This document shows positions 8,700 to 20,920 of a stretch of DNA of 64,000 nucleotides, piece by piece. Below the pieces are notes generated by a model. The model ran no database searches. It was not told where the DNA came from and worked only from the letters and a program-made list of their open reading frames with translations. The stretch's first letter is position 1. The number at the start of each line of letters is the position of its first letter. Source of the stretch: Epithemia pelagica. Lineage: Eukaryota > Bacillariophyta > Bacillariophyceae > Surirellales > Surirellaceae. The stretch covers positions 1,922,001-1,986,000 of the forward strand of contig OX337237.1 of the NCBI GenBank assembly GCA_946965045.2. Reading direction: 5' to 3'. The translations under genes and the position numbers were made by a program.

Positions 8700-10140
8700 A
8701 GTGGGACGATAACCACGTAGCAGATGGAGATTTGTCGTTCCCTTCCTGAGGAATACAATAATTCACACGGAAGAGAGGTCGATTCGGTCCGTCGATCTTG
8801 TCGGCAATACGATAGAGAAAACGTACGGTTCGTCAGCCTCTTTGGGCTCTATAACCACTTGATGTATGTAGAAAACTAACGTAAGACGTGATGGTTAGTG
8901 CTCTGTACTTCTGTAGTCAACCGGTTCACTCGGTACACGATGGGGCCCTCACCTTGTACTAGGTTAGTATGGTTGACTCCTTCCTAAAGGTTGCTTACAA
9001 CTTTCAGGTTTTTATAAGAAGTGAGCTTATTCTATCGAAAGTGTTTGTTTCTCACGATTGCTCTTTCATTACTTCCTTTCAGTCATAAAGAGTTTACTTT
9101 TCCCGAACCGTTGGGCCCGGTGAAGAAACATCTTTGACTTCTAGGTAAGGCGCTACAGACGCTCTACGTTTAGGGACTAATGGAACCTGTTCTCCTAGTG
9201 CATAGAACCTGTTCCATATACTCAAACTGCGAGGGATGAAGGCGGAACTATCGACTTGAACCAAGGATCCATGATCCTTTGGTGAATCTTGTTGTAAGTT
9301 GGAGACGTGTATGTTTTAGGTGAGACATAGCCTGGACTGCTTCCGAGTGGAGCTCGTCCGGCTTTTGCCTGTCGTGGATAGTAGTGGGCATATGTAAATG
9401 TGTATCACAAAACACCAGGGTTATTCCAGGAGGGGACATTGTACCGCAGGCTCGGACATGTCACATACATGGGCACATATGGTTCAGCTTCGTCAGCCGT
9501 CCACGCACGTGTTCGCGCAAGCTTGCAGGACAGATGGCATAGCTATATCATGGTGGACGTGTACTCTCATAGAGTCTAGGTGTTGTTCTTCGAAAGGTAG
9601 TTTTAGGTCTATAACTAGCCGTACTTTAACTGACAGACAGTGTTCTTGTATACATCAAAACTTGGATGTCATCCCAAAAGTGAAACTCCTAGTACATTCC
9701 TTCACTGCAAGGACTGAGTCAGCATTCTTTGCCATTCTTGTTGCCTTTTGTGTCTTTCTTCTTTTTTGCAGAGAACCATTCTTGCTTGTAGCAACCATCA
9801 TTTAATCACATTCTCTGAAGTGTGGCTACAACCGGTGCACACCGAATGCCATTCTTTACGGATCTCCTGAGTACAGTGGAATCGGCATGAGATCTTTCTA
9901 TGCTGAACGAGGGATAGCACAACAAGCGTATACCCTAATGGCCTTTCTACGTTCTGAGGGACTCCCATGTGACCTTGCTTTGATCATGATCTCGTATGGC
10001 TTCCGAATCTTCATTTTCTCGGAACTGTCGACTGCCGTCTTGAAATAGCAAGCACTTTTGTTCCTCCGCTGTAACGGGAAAACGACTTGTTTTTGATGGA
10101 CAAGGCCTTACAATTCACTTCCAATTCAACCAAACTCTAC
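8700..10140. other. Non-coding stretch, probably 5' leader and LTR of the copia element, then unassigned
   Basis: No convincing gene. By position, bases just above 8700 should be the untranslated leader and 5' LTR of the minus-strand copia element. The segment 8937-8962 (ggtgagggccccatcgt on minus) matches 29956-29983 on plus almost exactly. I could not fix LTR ends: no second LTR copy is visible, and the candidate TG...CA ends are not distinctive. From about 9400 to 10140 I see nothing assignable. Confidence 0.4.
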
Positions 10141-10339
10141 ACCAGGAAATAGTTGGCTGAGAGGTGAGGTTGTCGAAAGGGTGAAAGGAGAGGGAACAAT
10201 CTGCTGGGACCAGGAAATAGTTGGCTGAGAGGTGAGGTTGTCAAAAGGGTGAAAGGAGAGGAAACAATCACCAGGAAATAGTTGGCTGAGAGGTGAGGTT
10301 GTCGAAAGGGCGAAAGGAGAGAAAACAATCTGCTGGGAC
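10141..10339. repeat. Three-copy tandem repeat of 61-68 bases
   Basis: Units start at 10141, 10209 and 10270, each beginning accaggaaatagttggctga and ending with gagaggnaacaatc. Units 1 and 3 carry an extra tgctggg that unit 2 lacks, giving a long-short-long pattern. Differences are single substitutions, so the array is young. A minus-strand frame is open across it only because of the repeat. Confidence 0.85.
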
Positions 10340-10861
10340 TGAGCGAGTGAGTCTACCTACCAAGATTGCCCAATCCTGGTTTGGCATTTGATTCATGGGT
10401 CTCATCTACATCAATTGATAACAATAAACACCGTTTGATTGTCATGTGCATGGGAAGATGGTCCGTATCCCTATGTTGGACTTGACAGTAAACGACAAGG
10501 AGAAGGATGATGATGATAAAGTTGCCGACACCGACTATCATGAATCCGAAGATGACGAAAACAATGACACGTGATCATAGCGTAGTACTACTTAGTTACC
10601 ATGTGCGTACTACCACTACCATGCATGTAGGACATGATACTTATAGTCAAGTGTACTTTAACTTCCCCAGCCTGTGTTAACTTCAAAGTCATTGTATTGT
10701 ATGTGCACCATCAATATAATAATACCCTGCTGACCAATCCATTTTCCAATACCTTCCGCGCCATCGATAGAAAAATTGCTGTCATCGAAATCTTCCAATC
10801 CATCCAACAGCTTTTTGCCCTTGAACTTAAGATTGTTCACAATGTCGTGAAATGAATGTGT
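10340..10861. other. No assignable gene
   Basis: Contains a short gatgatgatgat run near 10505 and a 60-codon minus-strand frame (10840-10658, acidic DFDDSN motif) that I do not recognise and would not call a gene. Confidence 0.3.
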
Positions 10862-11077
10862 CTAGTAATAAAGAGAGCTTCTGTATCTGGTCATTCCTCC
10901 GTATGCACAGCAGCTGGTGGTGGCTGTGAGGATTTTTGTCTTGGATTGGCAAAGGTTGAGACGAAATGGTCGGCCGAGTTCTTGCAATCGTTCCAGAAAC
11001 CAAGGGAGGTCTTGATATGGCAGACAGATGGATGCGTCATCCACGACGGACGTGGTGTGTGCGACGGGCAAAGGCAC
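10862..11077 (-). pseudogene. Non-LTR-type RT fragment (catalytic DD box region)
   Basis: The 71-residue frame contains SVVDDASICLPYQDLPWFLE followed by LNLCQSKTKILT. It aligns with the RT relics at 47430-48390 (SVMNDTSVCLPHSDLLPFLE ... NKSKCRILT) and 30019-30310 (LSLSKTKLLT). VVDD sits at the RT metal-binding YxDD box. No other RT motif is present, so this is a scrap. Confidence 0.6.
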
Positions 11078-12157
11078 TTAAGAGTTCATGACGACCAGAT
11101 CCTTCCCAAGTCACTGCCCTGTCCCTGGACCCTTGCAAACCCCCAGCCGCATCACCCACGAAGACACGTGGGCGCCAACCTAAACACGCACATCCTGACG
11201 TCCCATTACATACGTATTTGACTACTTCATACTGCCAAAAGGCAGGTATCTACCCATGCCGAGAATGCAACTCCCCAGGCAAGATATATGCTGGCAACGC
11301 CCACCTCAAAGTCTCCACCTCAATGAGAAAGATGCACGTGAAAAAACAAATATTGATCTAGTAAAAACAACACTACGTAATCTACCCTGCTAATTTGAAC
11401 CAGCCTGGTCAACATCCCTAGAACATCTTCTCACACCTGCAAATGAGTCAGGAATTTCTGTTCAGGAGTTATGACCTTGAGGACATATTTCACAGATTGT
11501 CCTAGGCCACATGATGCTCTTTTTATGCACCTCCCAAATTCACACTGTTGGAGAGAAAGGCCACTTCCAATGTATTCTTGGAAATAATTGCAGGACCCAT
11601 CGTTGCCCTTGTCTTCCTGATTGTTCTTTTCAGCACCATGAAATGTCATCACAATTTGACAGTATTAAAATGGTATTGTCATCATGAAGTTTCTTGCCAA
11701 TTCCTAGAGATGCTGGTTTGATTGTCCTGCCAGGGACAACGATGAATATGATGCCAGAATGTCCAACATGAACTGTCTGTCCATCATTGCTAGATGCGTT
11801 CGAAACACACTCTGCTTATCTTTTGTGTTGAAAATGTCTGCCACAATAATAATATATCCATCCAATACCTTTTTGTCGACAGACGTCGGGCAGCTTGGGA
11901 CTAGCAGCACCATCAGACACAATATGAAACGAGAAACCACACGAAGCGCCACGGAGATCAAATTCTCTTCTTTGGAATGCAACACAAGGGGACCCAACAA
12001 CAGCAGTTGAGAACCCAAAAACCTGAACCCATTCTATGTCGATCTCACATAATCATCACATGTGTGCGCGGTGTGATTGTGGAAAAGTTTTTCATTTTCT
12101 CTTTCTTCGACAAAAATTCCAGAATCAAATTGGATTGGACTACTGGAAGAAATAATA
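11078..12157. other. No assignable gene
   Basis: Near 11230-11350 a plus frame reads IYPCRECNSPGKIYAGNAHL, which resembles the zinc-finger-like N-terminus of diatom-type non-LTR polyproteins, but it is too short to call. The remainder (11400-12157) holds only short frames on both strands. Confidence 0.3.
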
Positions 12158-13095
12158 TTACACAAGCATGATGGTGAAGGCTTCAGGTGAAGGCTTTAGA
12201 GGCAATGGGTGAACCTGTAAAACGACCAAAAATGGGGCATAGCATTGCTGTTGCATACACGCGTCGACCAGGGCGCTTCCAACCGGGACAAAATGAATAT
12301 GGTATGAGGTTTTCCCACCATTTTCTGCCCAATGGATTATATGTAGCATGTATTCCTTGAGCATGATGCTTAACTGTTTCCATATTTCCAACGAAGCAAG
12401 AATAATCACCGTACTAATATAGTTATTATGGTCCCTCCTTAAAATCGGTTGATCGTAAGCGATTGAGTCTTTATACAAGAATTTTGGGACGTTTTTATCC
12501 CATTCACCAAGAAATATCAACAACGAAAAACAACGCGAGACCGATTCGACTAAGCACATACTGAACAAACAGCTCAGCTTTCAAGTTTGCTGGAGTTGTC
12601 GCATATAACCATATTCTTGTAGCAGAAAAGGCTATTGAAACAATCATATGGCAGTTTGGTTTGCAACATGTAGGTACAATCGACCGTAGAGTCGTCAGCA
12701 AATCCTTTGGGCTTCCGCCAAGACACGATCCGTTCTTTTTGGGCTTCCGACAAGACAAGGTCGAGGCAGCGGAGACGATTTTTCAAACAACATTTATGCG
12801 TCCCCTTTTGAATTGACAATAGCAAGGTGGGAACCGCCATGGCTTGAATGCTGTTCGAAGGAGATAAGTCATATGGATTTGACCCGTAGGTATAGGTAGG
12901 TGTTGTTACCATTGGTGTAATGTCCCCATACCAAAAATCAATTACTCGTACTACCTGAGAAAAATGTTTCCACTCGATGACCTTCGCAAAACTTGGCGAT
13001 ATTGTCTCCGCACGTGGAACAATGAATGATGATCTGTAAAACCTGAATCTGCCCCTTTCACGTAGTTCTGGATTTTGTGCTGGTCCGTGCGACAA
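12158..13095 (-). pseudogene. Possible broken protein-coding region, unrecognised
   Basis: Two minus-strand frames, 13095-12574 (173 residues) and 12568-12158 (136 residues), follow each other in different frames. The first has a mixed composition like a folded protein (FYRSSFIVPRAETISPSFAK; WYGDITPM; CLDLVLSEAQKERI). The second has LGEWDKNVPKFLYKDSIAYD and a histidine-rich middle. I recognise no domain. It may be a decayed TE gene; coding status is uncertain. Confidence 0.3.
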
Positions 13096-15057
13096 CTTCC
13101 AAAAGACTGTTATTCTTCATTACTTTCTGACAAAAATGAAGCGAAGATACAATGCGCTGTTCAACAACCTAGCAATGGAATGATCTGCCGTGTTACAATC
13201 GGATCCAGACACAAACAATGTCGGCTGCCGTTCGTTTTCTAGACGATTATTATATTAAGTTTCTCATTCTGAGGTTTTGAAAAGCTTACTATTTATCACC
13301 AAAGAGCCTCTTCTGAGATTCTTCTTCTTTTCTTTTCAAACATATTGAAACAAGCCGCAAATATTGAACAACGTCCACGCTTATTCCATGTGCGTAGACA
13401 ACGTCGTCCGTTGCGTTTGATGGATGATATTTATTTTCATCTTCTGTCCGCTACCGTTTTTCCTGTGATGACTTGATCATCTCATAGTACTGCTTTTGCT
13501 GTTCATAACTCAATATCATTCATTAACAGTGAATGCCGGATGGGAAATTAATGTTCACATGCATATGTGATTTGACCATTTCACGTAGGTAAGAATGGAT
13601 GAAAACCACTTGGCCTTATTTCATCCATTCTCAACCCACGGTAATTTTCGATTTAATCCATCCATTACATGTGAAGTATTAGGTCCGATTTGCGACCGCA
13701 TACTTTTTTGAAGACTATTACAGGATCTAACAGCTGGCAAATCTGCTTTAAGACTGAAGTGTACATGCGTTAGGGACTTATGTTTACATTTTTACATAAA
13801 GCATTCAACGGATGGTATCCTTGGAAGATATTCCATGCCATTTTCATCCTCTTCCCTCATGGTCGCTGAAGTTAGAGAGCAGCGACTCGTCATGTAAAGT
13901 TTTAGTTTCGTTTTCTAGCCTGGGCAATTCCAGTGCTTCGATACAGAAAAAGGATTCAATAAGCAATATTAGTTGCTCCCTTCGGCCTAAAACCCATTCT
14001 TGCCAGCTGTTTATTTTGGACACGTCGATCCAATACATTCTTTGAGGACTCACCGGAGACTATACCCCTCACATTGGATAAGCTTATAGCTCTGGGAATC
14101 ATTTACTTCTCTTTCCAAATCAAAGAGTCATTTATAGGACATGCAATCGATATGTCTCACCTTGAGTCTGAAATGCAGAGAGCAGAAAGCAGCAATGCTT
14201 GAGTTTATTTACGTTGATTTTGGGAGACCGTCGAAGGACCCTACGCTTTCGAGATCACACACAAGACCAATTGACTCGCCTGACTACCCTTCGAACCTGC
14301 TTCAACAATAACATATCACCGACGATACCAAGTCACGGAGCACGTACGAAGATGTTTAGCTGGGCAATCGGAGTGGACGACCAAGATTGCACCTAAACAA
14401 AAGCAGCTGACCTTTCTATTTTCTTAAATGCAATCTGGAGCGTTGTAACGTGAGAAGTTTCCTTCGGTTCGTCCAAATAAGATACTTCAAAGGGAGCTTG
14501 TCAGCACAGATGAGTTTGAAAAAGAACTATCCTGAATGAATTTCCTCACATATAAGCACTTGACAAGAGTGCTGAACTCTCACCGGTGATGTTAACGCAA
14601 CGATTGCCTTTAAGGCTGGTCCATGTCAGCATTTTGTGTCACGTCAACGTCATATATCCGGGTAAAACAGCATTTCTGGATTTGTTTGAACAAAACCAGG
14701 AATCCTGGTTTTCTTCAAACAAAATCCGGGAAATTCATTAGGGATAGTGTTTTACTTATGCTAGAGTAGAGGCTGCCTACAGTTTCGAATATGTCAGGCG
14801 GGCGCTTTTGGTATTCAATTTTTAAGTGAAGAGTGGGGGAGGATGGGGGACAGGATTCGAAAAGGCGCGGTCTTTTGGACTTGTTTTGCGAGAGCATGAG
14901 GACACGGCGTTAGGCAAAATTTTCAAAACCAAATGCGGCCCGGCCTGCACGGTTTGGTTTTGTTTAGCTCAAGGATCGGCCTAAGAGTTATATATTTGCC
15001 AGAATCCAGCCATCACAATATCCACAAACGAAGAAAACAATCTCTTACTCCATGGCA
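13096..15057. other. Gene-poor stretch
   Basis: Only short frames occur. A plus frame near 14208-14310 reads FGRPSKDPTLSRSHTRPID and could be a TE scrap. The notable structure is the inverted repeat at 14677-14729, listed separately. Confidence 0.35.
14677..14729. repeat. Long near-perfect inverted repeat (hairpin)
   Basis: The centre 14692-14712 is a perfect palindrome, aaaaccagga-a-tcctggtttt. The arms extend outward as ggatttgtttgaa against ttcaaacaaaatcc with one mismatch and one extra base. Still further out, gtaaaac (14662) faces gttttac (near 14750). This looks like a small foldback element or the fused ends of a MITE. Confidence 0.7.
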
Positions 15058-15585
15058 TTACTTGGCGCTCTGTGATCCTCCATTCATCCACTGTCGGGGA
15101 AGCGGACAGACTGTGCATTCTACCAGCCAAATGAGAAATGGCCATATATGAGAAATGGCCAACCATCGATGGACGCTTCTTTTTGATGCACCACACACCA
15201 CACAAGATTTAGCAGTCTTGACACTTCGTGTTGAGGCAATGCTCAGGATGGAGAAACGGGATGAAGGCTTCTCGTGGTCTTTGGGGAGGGGGCTGATCTC
15301 ATCAGCAAACTTGATCTTTGAATGGCGCACTGGAGTGTTGCTCCCTCCGTTTGATCCTTGTTCCACTAAATTGTCGCGAATCTTGAGGATTGATGAGCCA
15401 CTCATTTCCATACCGTGGATCACACCCGAGAAAGATCTCCTCTTTTTTACAGTTTTTGCATTGTTGTTCTTGATGGCACCTTCTTGGGTTGGGCGCAGAG
15501 CGGGTTTTGACGTACCTGTTGCCATCGCAACACTCTTTCTTGTTGGTGCGGCTTTGAAGCCGCACACTAACCTGGCGCTTGTCAA
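15058..15585 (-). CDS. Hypothetical protein, possibly a transposase tail
   Basis: Encodes 175 residues with basic (KTVKKRRSFSG) and serine-rich parts and a late CVVCGASKRSVHRW motif, which could be the start of a cysteine-rich zinc-binding tail such as that ending piggyBac transposases. A duplicated atgagaaatggcc at 15131-15159 disturbs the 3' end. Identification is weak. It lies immediately downstream of the hAT relic on the same strand and could be unrelated debris. Confidence 0.3.
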   Translation of the reverse strand: MTSARLVCGFKAAPTRKSVAMATGTSKPALRPTQEGAIKNNNAKTVKKRRSFSGVIHGMEMSGSSILKIRDNLVEQGSNGGSNTPVRHSKIKFADEISPLPKDHEKPSSRFSILSIASTRSVKTAKSCVVCGASKRSVHRWLAISHIWPFLIWLVECTVCPLPRQWMNGGSQSAK

Positions 15586-15798
15586 TGTAGAGCGACATAT
15601 CTTCTCGTTGTTGTCTCATTCTATAATAGTGTTGTCATTGCTACTAATCCTCTGTGCTTTTTTGTGGACACCCTTTTTATCAAGGTCACATGTTGTTTGA
15701 TTGATGGGATCAATCAAATCAGGCCTCCGAGGTAAAAATCTGTCACGCTGTAAAACGAGGATGGCACGCGGTGCAACAGATGGAATTTTCCCTAAGTA

Positions 15799-17816
15799 CT
15801 ACTTGCCAAGGGACATAAAATCCTGTTTCTTGCACCAAAGAGTAAACCAAGCAATCTTGTTCGTGTCCCAGGTTTCTTTTTCTTTCAGGTACAGCAGAGT
15901 TGGAAACTGCTTTATCAAAGCTTGCCAGTTGAATCGTACAGTCCTTTCACAGAAATGTTTGTAGTCCTCGTACTCGTCCCACATACCTTCTTGCAGTGGT
16001 CGGCCACTGCATTGCCAGAACTATTGTTGTTGTTATCAAGATTGTCCGTAATGTCATCATCTTTAGTACCCAAATCAATGTCGTAAAAATATCAAACATG
16101 GAAGCAGCACCTTCATCTTCCAGAATCTCGTCAGAAACTTTGTTATTGGCTGCAGTGCCTGCATTTGTTGCTGGGTCTTTGTTATTGTTTCCACTATTCT
16201 CTGCTTCAGCCGGAATGGGTTGATAAAACTTCTCAATGTCATTCCAGATGTTCAATTGTTCAATTTTTTGAACATCAATGATCAACGGACCACTGCAGCA
16301 TAACAGTGGATTGGCAATCATCGCCTTTTCTGCATCAACATCCTTGGTTTTAAGCATATAGTGCTTGTATTCCCTGATTACTCAATCAATGAGGACTTGG
16401 GTAGGCTATAGGAGATTCTTGTATTCAACAAGAGTTCGTTTGGACTCAAAAACTTTTCATTGTGAGCTTAGCGTCCAAACTAGAACTCTTCAGATCCAAA
16501 ACTTGAACTTACTTGGAAAGGAGATTTCAATCAATGGAGCCGATGATGCAGAAGGGTCATTGGGTCTGTAGTGTCATGGAAGAGGCTTGTAAAGGTTGCA
16601 ACACAGCCTTGTATTTGGCTAGTTGCTTCCACTGTTCCAGGCTGGGAAACTTGGCTTTGAAGGCAGCGTCATTGAAGAGGGAGGATGCAAAATAATCCTT
16701 CATTATGAACACATCACGAAACAAACCGTGGATCATAATCAAGGTACCTCCGACTCTCGTATGGGTAGGGGGATTTCCACAATAGTCATACCATTTTTTT
16801 CAGCAAATTTTTCAAGTTTTCAAACCGGCTTCTTGCTTTTCTACTCATCAACCAGGATGAGAAGATATGGAAAACCTTGAAGAGATTCACAAACGTCTTG
16901 TTTTCATCAATGACTGTGCCCCCTCGACGCCAGACAGCCTGACCAGTGGCATGTTTCAAGATTAGCTTGGCACGATGCATATTGCACTTGCCAGCCTTGT
17001 TCTGGCCAATGATATACTTGCCGGCCAACACCCCAGAATTGGTACTGTCATTAATTGATGTGAATAAATCAAGACTTGTAAACCCAACTTGATGGAGCAG
17101 AGACTCAGTGTGATCTGCAATTTGGCAAGCCGTGTGCCCTTTCGTTTCCAACAAGCCGATGGGGATTTTGTACACTTGCAATTTTTGGGGTCAACAAGAA
17201 TCAAAGTGACACCCAGGATGTCTTTTTTTAATCCCTGCCAAACATCACGGGCAATGCTGGTGAATCTTGACCACAAAGTAGTTTGAAAGTGGATCGGATA
17301 GCATCAACAAGATCGTTGATCAGCTGTAAAAACTCAATAGGAATTGCGATTGCTGATGGAGCAATCCAAAGCTTTCAATAGGTTAGCGTTGTTGATTGTA
17401 AATTGGAGAAGTGACCTGAAAGCTTCCTTTTCCACAGTCCGGGTAGGAAAGCCCATGTCATTGACGAACTCAAATATTTTTTCGTGAAGTTCTTGTCGGA
17501 CGGATGCTCGAGTTACAGTGGAGGAGACATACGGCGACATCTTCTTCTGTCCTTGTTTCTCCATTATACTGTCTTTCCGGGATGTTGGCAGGACGGATGT
17601 TCTCATAGCTGGTCCTTGCCCAAGAGAGAACCAATCCTTTGGTCGATCTTGTAATGGCAAGAACTTAAAGTATATGTAATGATGAGAAATAAAGTTCTTG
17701 CCACACGTCTTATTCTGACACCTCAAGTTCAAACCTTGTATGTATTGTGGCCAGTTATCCAATTTGTATACCATTTTCAATGGACAAAGTTGTGTAGAAA
17801 TAATACTGGAGGACAA
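15799..17816 (-). pseudogene. hAT-like transposase relic
   Basis: Successive minus-strand frames read as one decayed transposase. N-terminal CQNKTCGKNF may be a zinc finger (17816-17334). Then DVWQGLKKDILGVTLILVDP, KIPIGLLETKGHTACQIADH and LFTSINDSTNSGVLAGKYII, followed by CNMHRAKLILKHATG (17276-16786), follow the hAT order: strand, H, Asp-containing strand, then C..H. LEQWKQLAKYKAVLQPLQ (16742-16557) and FPTLLYLKEKETW (15984-15799) continue it. At least four frame changes occur, including one between NCK and VYKIPIG near 17160. Superfamily assignment is by pattern only. Confidence 0.55.
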
Positions 17817-18505
17817 ACAATAGGGACATGGCCATTGTGGCTAGTGTGAAGCACTGTTAAGTCTGGTGCATTGAGTGCCAGAGCTAATTCCAAGTGATTG
17901 AACTGCCCGGCCCAGAAACAGCAACCTTTAATGTTCAACACCACACTCGATATCCCCGTCAGAGGGCATCCATGGGTGGATGGATGGTACCAGGAGACAT
18001 CTGAGGGAATGAAGGATTGGAGCCAATAGAATCTTTCTTTGTGGAATGTTTCCGATGTCAATGGTTTCTGCTTTAATCTTTTCCATCGATGACCATCTGT
18101 TCCTGTTCTTGACATTTGATGCAAGCCAACAGAGAAATTTTCAAAAATTGCAGCTACACCCTGGGTCTTTGTTTGAGGAAGTGCATGTTTTGAACAGTGA
18201 TGAAAAATTGGTGGCGGTGGTGAATCACTGTGCAATTCTGAACGCTAGTGCAGATGAGGTGGACAACTTCTTTGCTTTCTCGTGGGGAGTGGATACCACG
18301 AGGCAGGCCCAAAGGCGTTCATGTGCCAAAGCTACAAGTCTTAATGAGCTCAAGTTGAAGATTGAAGAGGTCAAGTGGAATTCTGGATTGTTGGTAGTGG
18401 ACGGGGCATCTGTTGCTCACGCGGCGGCACCCTTGGAGGATGATGAATCCGAGGAAGGGTGAAAAAAGGTGGTGAAAACACAGATCACGAGGACGAATTT
18501 GAGCC
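17817..18505. other. Overlapping open frames, unassigned
   Basis: A plus frame (18046-18462, 138 residues: LNSDEKLVAVVNHCAILNAS, then an acidic end) and a minus frame (18235-17777, 152 residues) overlap. Neither shows a recognisable domain. The minus frame could be the 5' part of the adjoining hAT relic. Confidence 0.25.
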
Positions 18506-18903
18506 CTAGGAGGACGACGACGACGATGAAAATGACGTTGACCCAACCCGACCCCAATCCGTCACCCAACAAGAACAGCATGCCTTCTCCCACAGACGAC
18601 AACCTGCTTTCGTAGCCAACCACCAGATCCCAGACCAACACGTCAGGCCTGCACCACTGAATGCCCCCATGACGAAACCAAGCCCAAACACACCAACCTC
18701 CCTGCTTTCAACCGACGATGTCACCCCCTCCCTGCAGCAACACCAACACACAAAAAAGACCTCCATCCAAACACATTGAGAACCTCCACTCTCACATATT
18801 TGAATGGGTCATTCTTGTGGGGTTGTTTAAGCAACAATCCAACATTGGCTGGTCTGATGTTCCTCGTGTGCTGCGGGGCTAGACCAGGTGGCTCGATGTG
18901 CAC
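18506..18903 (-). pseudogene. C-terminal fragment of a non-LTR RT polyprotein
   Basis: The frame 18903-18721 begins MHIEPPGLAPQHTRNIRPAN and continues FKYVRVEVLN. The same IHIEP-GL...NIRP signature appears at 22080-22439 and, on plus, at 19103-19288, where it follows an H-rich segment typical of the C-terminus of diatom-type RT polyproteins. Downstream (to 18506) the frame becomes low-complexity. Confidence 0.5.
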
Positions 18904-19102
18904 ATCTTTGCTGTCCTCACGAGGAGATCCATCTGTTACGAGGAGATTTATGTTCTTCTGATGAAAGACAAGAACTCCGCAGTGTTTGTACGTATGCTAG
19001 GTTGGTCGAAAGGGTGTACGGCATTGCGCCACACCATCTTTGACCGGTCTGGCTCACGTACTAACAGTATTATTCTAGAGTACTGTTTCTCATTTATGCC
19101 AT

Positions 19103-19288
19103 TTGGTTTCTCATTTGAGTAATGTACCATCATTTGCGTACGCCTCAAATACCATCCATGACGAACTCTTCAACATTTTAGAAGAACTTGCTGCACACTT
19201 GTGCCACACTCGACCCAAGGACAATATCCACATTGAACCCCTCGGACTCCTTATTTTTTGGACTCATAGTTATATTGCCCATGATTAA
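19103..19288 (+). pseudogene. C-terminal scrap of the same RT family
   Basis: Reads FAYASNTIHDELFNILEELA, then NIHIEPLGLL. It parallels THASNTICDGLFNILQELT ... DIHIEPLGLL encoded on minus at 22080-22439. Both ends are truncated. Confidence 0.5.
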
Positions 19289-19864
19289 TATAGACTCCTT
19301 ACTATCAACCTCGACTACTACCTAGGTACGCTTTTGCCACAAGTTAGTATTGATAGGCATGAATGTTTCCGTAGCTAGGTGACAAAGTTTGCAGATCAAA
19401 TTCCATGACATGAGATATCACACTCCAACAAAATTGATTTCAGACAACCATAACATGTATGTCTTGTTGCCCAGCTATCTACCCAATCGGGTTTGTTAGT
19501 CCAGAGGATCTGACGTACGTCTTTGTTATGAGAATGAAAGTGTGTGTCGTAACGCAGTATTTTTGACACCGTGTTGTCACAAAATGTCTCTGTAATATTG
19601 TAGCTATAGGTCTCAAAATATGGACACATACAGAAGAAAGGCAGAAGATGATGAAGTCCTTCTACCCATTTGGAACTTGGACAGTTGAGGATGCAGGTTG
19701 TTTCGGAGTGCCGAAGAAATTTTTGTCATATCCCGAAAAAGTGAAGATGACATCGTAACACCGGACCAGGGACCAAACAGTACCTTCACAATATATTTAT
19801 CATGATACATGACACTGATATTTGTTATATATTTTAAACAGACTACTAGCCATCCCACAACATG
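19289..19864. other. No assignable gene
   Basis: Only short shadow-like frames on both strands; nothing recognised. Confidence 0.3.
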
Positions 19865-20194
19865 TTATACTATACTTTTAAATAGGTCAGACATAGTTTT
19901 TGTCACAATGGGTATCGACATTGAAGGCGGTCCTTGAGTAATCCCGCAATTTTGTGGAATGTTTGATATTTTCTTGTTAAGATGAGCAGCAGAATGTGTA
20001 GTACGTCCTCCAATGAGAGTTGCAGCAACACCACTCATTGCCGTTACTACAATTGCTTCACTGTTGTACTTGTAATTCAAATGATTGCAATATTCTCGTG
20101 CATATAGCTGTAGTAATTCAAGAACGGCCGATTTACCGCTCCCACCAGGTCCATGAAGAAAACACACCAAGTTTTTATGATTCATATCACACAT
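19865..20194 (-). pseudogene. Pif1/Helitron-type helicase fragment (Walker A)
   Basis: A 109-residue frame with FLHGPGGSGKSAVLELLQLY (Walker A P-loop, GPGGSGKS) and then VTAMSGVAATLIGGRTTHSA, the motif Ia region typical of Pif1-family helicases. Motif II onwards is missing; the frame runs into unrelated residues. In TE-rich eukaryotic DNA, a lone Pif1 piece usually comes from a Helitron, but no Rep domain is seen here, so a captured host helicase fragment is also possible. Confidence 0.65.
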
Positions 20195-20203
20195 TCTCTG
20201 CTG

Positions 20204-20920
20204 TGTCGCCCTATTAGCGTGGGATACTCAGATACTACTCCTATTAGCGTGGTAAAGTTTGCTCTAGTTGGACTATTAACATGGTGACTGTCTTTTAGTG
20301 TTACTATGTAGTGGGAGATGGTGTGACTGTTGAGTTGGCGATTGCGGTTCTTGGAGTCGGTGTGCATGGACCTCGTTTCGTAGTAATTCCGTCTTCTTGG
20401 AATTTGCGATAGACACGAGAGATACCATGTTTTTTCAGTACCGGATCCCATTCTTCATAGAACGCTGCAACTCCGTCAGTCCAATCACCAACAACCACGG
20501 CATCGAATTCAACCCAGACAGCCAAAACACCTTTTCCACACTCTCATCAAGCAACCGCTACTCCATTTCGGAGACCACCCAGACGAAGAGTACAACGAAG
20601 AAACGGACCGTTACTACGACGGCAACCCGAACGCCCAACCACTGCCCTTCCTCCGCCAACCGCACCAAACGACTCGCCGCACTCGCCAACCAATTCAATA
20701 ACACAACACAACAACACCACCAACCATCCCAGCCCTCCACACCGGACACCGACACACCGACACACCAACACGAAAACGACCCGCATCTCCCAACAACCCG
20801 CCTACCACACCAACCAACGATACCAGCGACACCACCAACACCACCCCAATTGGTAACCCCACTTTCATTCACTCCTTCATCTCACAAAAAATCACAACCG
20901 TTTCCGCCAACCTCGACAAA
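20204..20920. other. Low-complexity, Pro/Thr/His-coding stretch
   Basis: A plus frame (20397 on) becomes a long run of T, P, S, H and Q codons (cac/acc/caa-rich, 20590-20870). This is typical of the disordered N-terminal part of TE proteins. A minus frame (20525-20304) reads MAVWVEFDAVVVGDWTDGVA and then KHGISRVYRKFQEDGITTKR, which looks coding-like, but I cannot name it. Confidence 0.3.

Larger units (their letters stand above)
3298..9000 (-). mobile_element. Ty1/copia-like retrotransposon, 5' half, interrupted by the DNA transposon
   Basis: On minus, in order: gag (8382-7330), a zinc-finger/acidic frame (7333-6590) and a long frame ending in an aspartic protease (6444-3298). Integrase, RT and RNase H should follow below 3298 but the DNA transposon starts there; the remainder may lie beyond its far end. 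The 5' LTR should lie above about 8700. A GC-rich core at 8937-8962 recurs inverted at 29956-29983, which fits an LTR or leader shared by related elements. Confidence 0.7.

Noticed and set aside
8937-8962. Full LTR boundaries for the copia element
   Set aside because: Only a 26-base core has a second copy in the window; TG/CA ends and a primer-binding site could not be fixed.
15058-15585. Definite piggyBac C-terminal finger
   Set aside because: CVVCG...H is suggestive but further cysteines are out of frame; kept only as a hypothetical protein.
19865-20194. Complete Helitron
   Set aside because: Only the Walker A part of a Pif1-like helicase is present; no Rep HUH motif and no identifiable TC...CTRR ends were seen.
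20204-20920. Proline/threonine-rich frame as a secreted or cell-wall protein
   Set aside because: No signal peptide, and it leads directly into recombinase-like sequence; more likely a TE linker.
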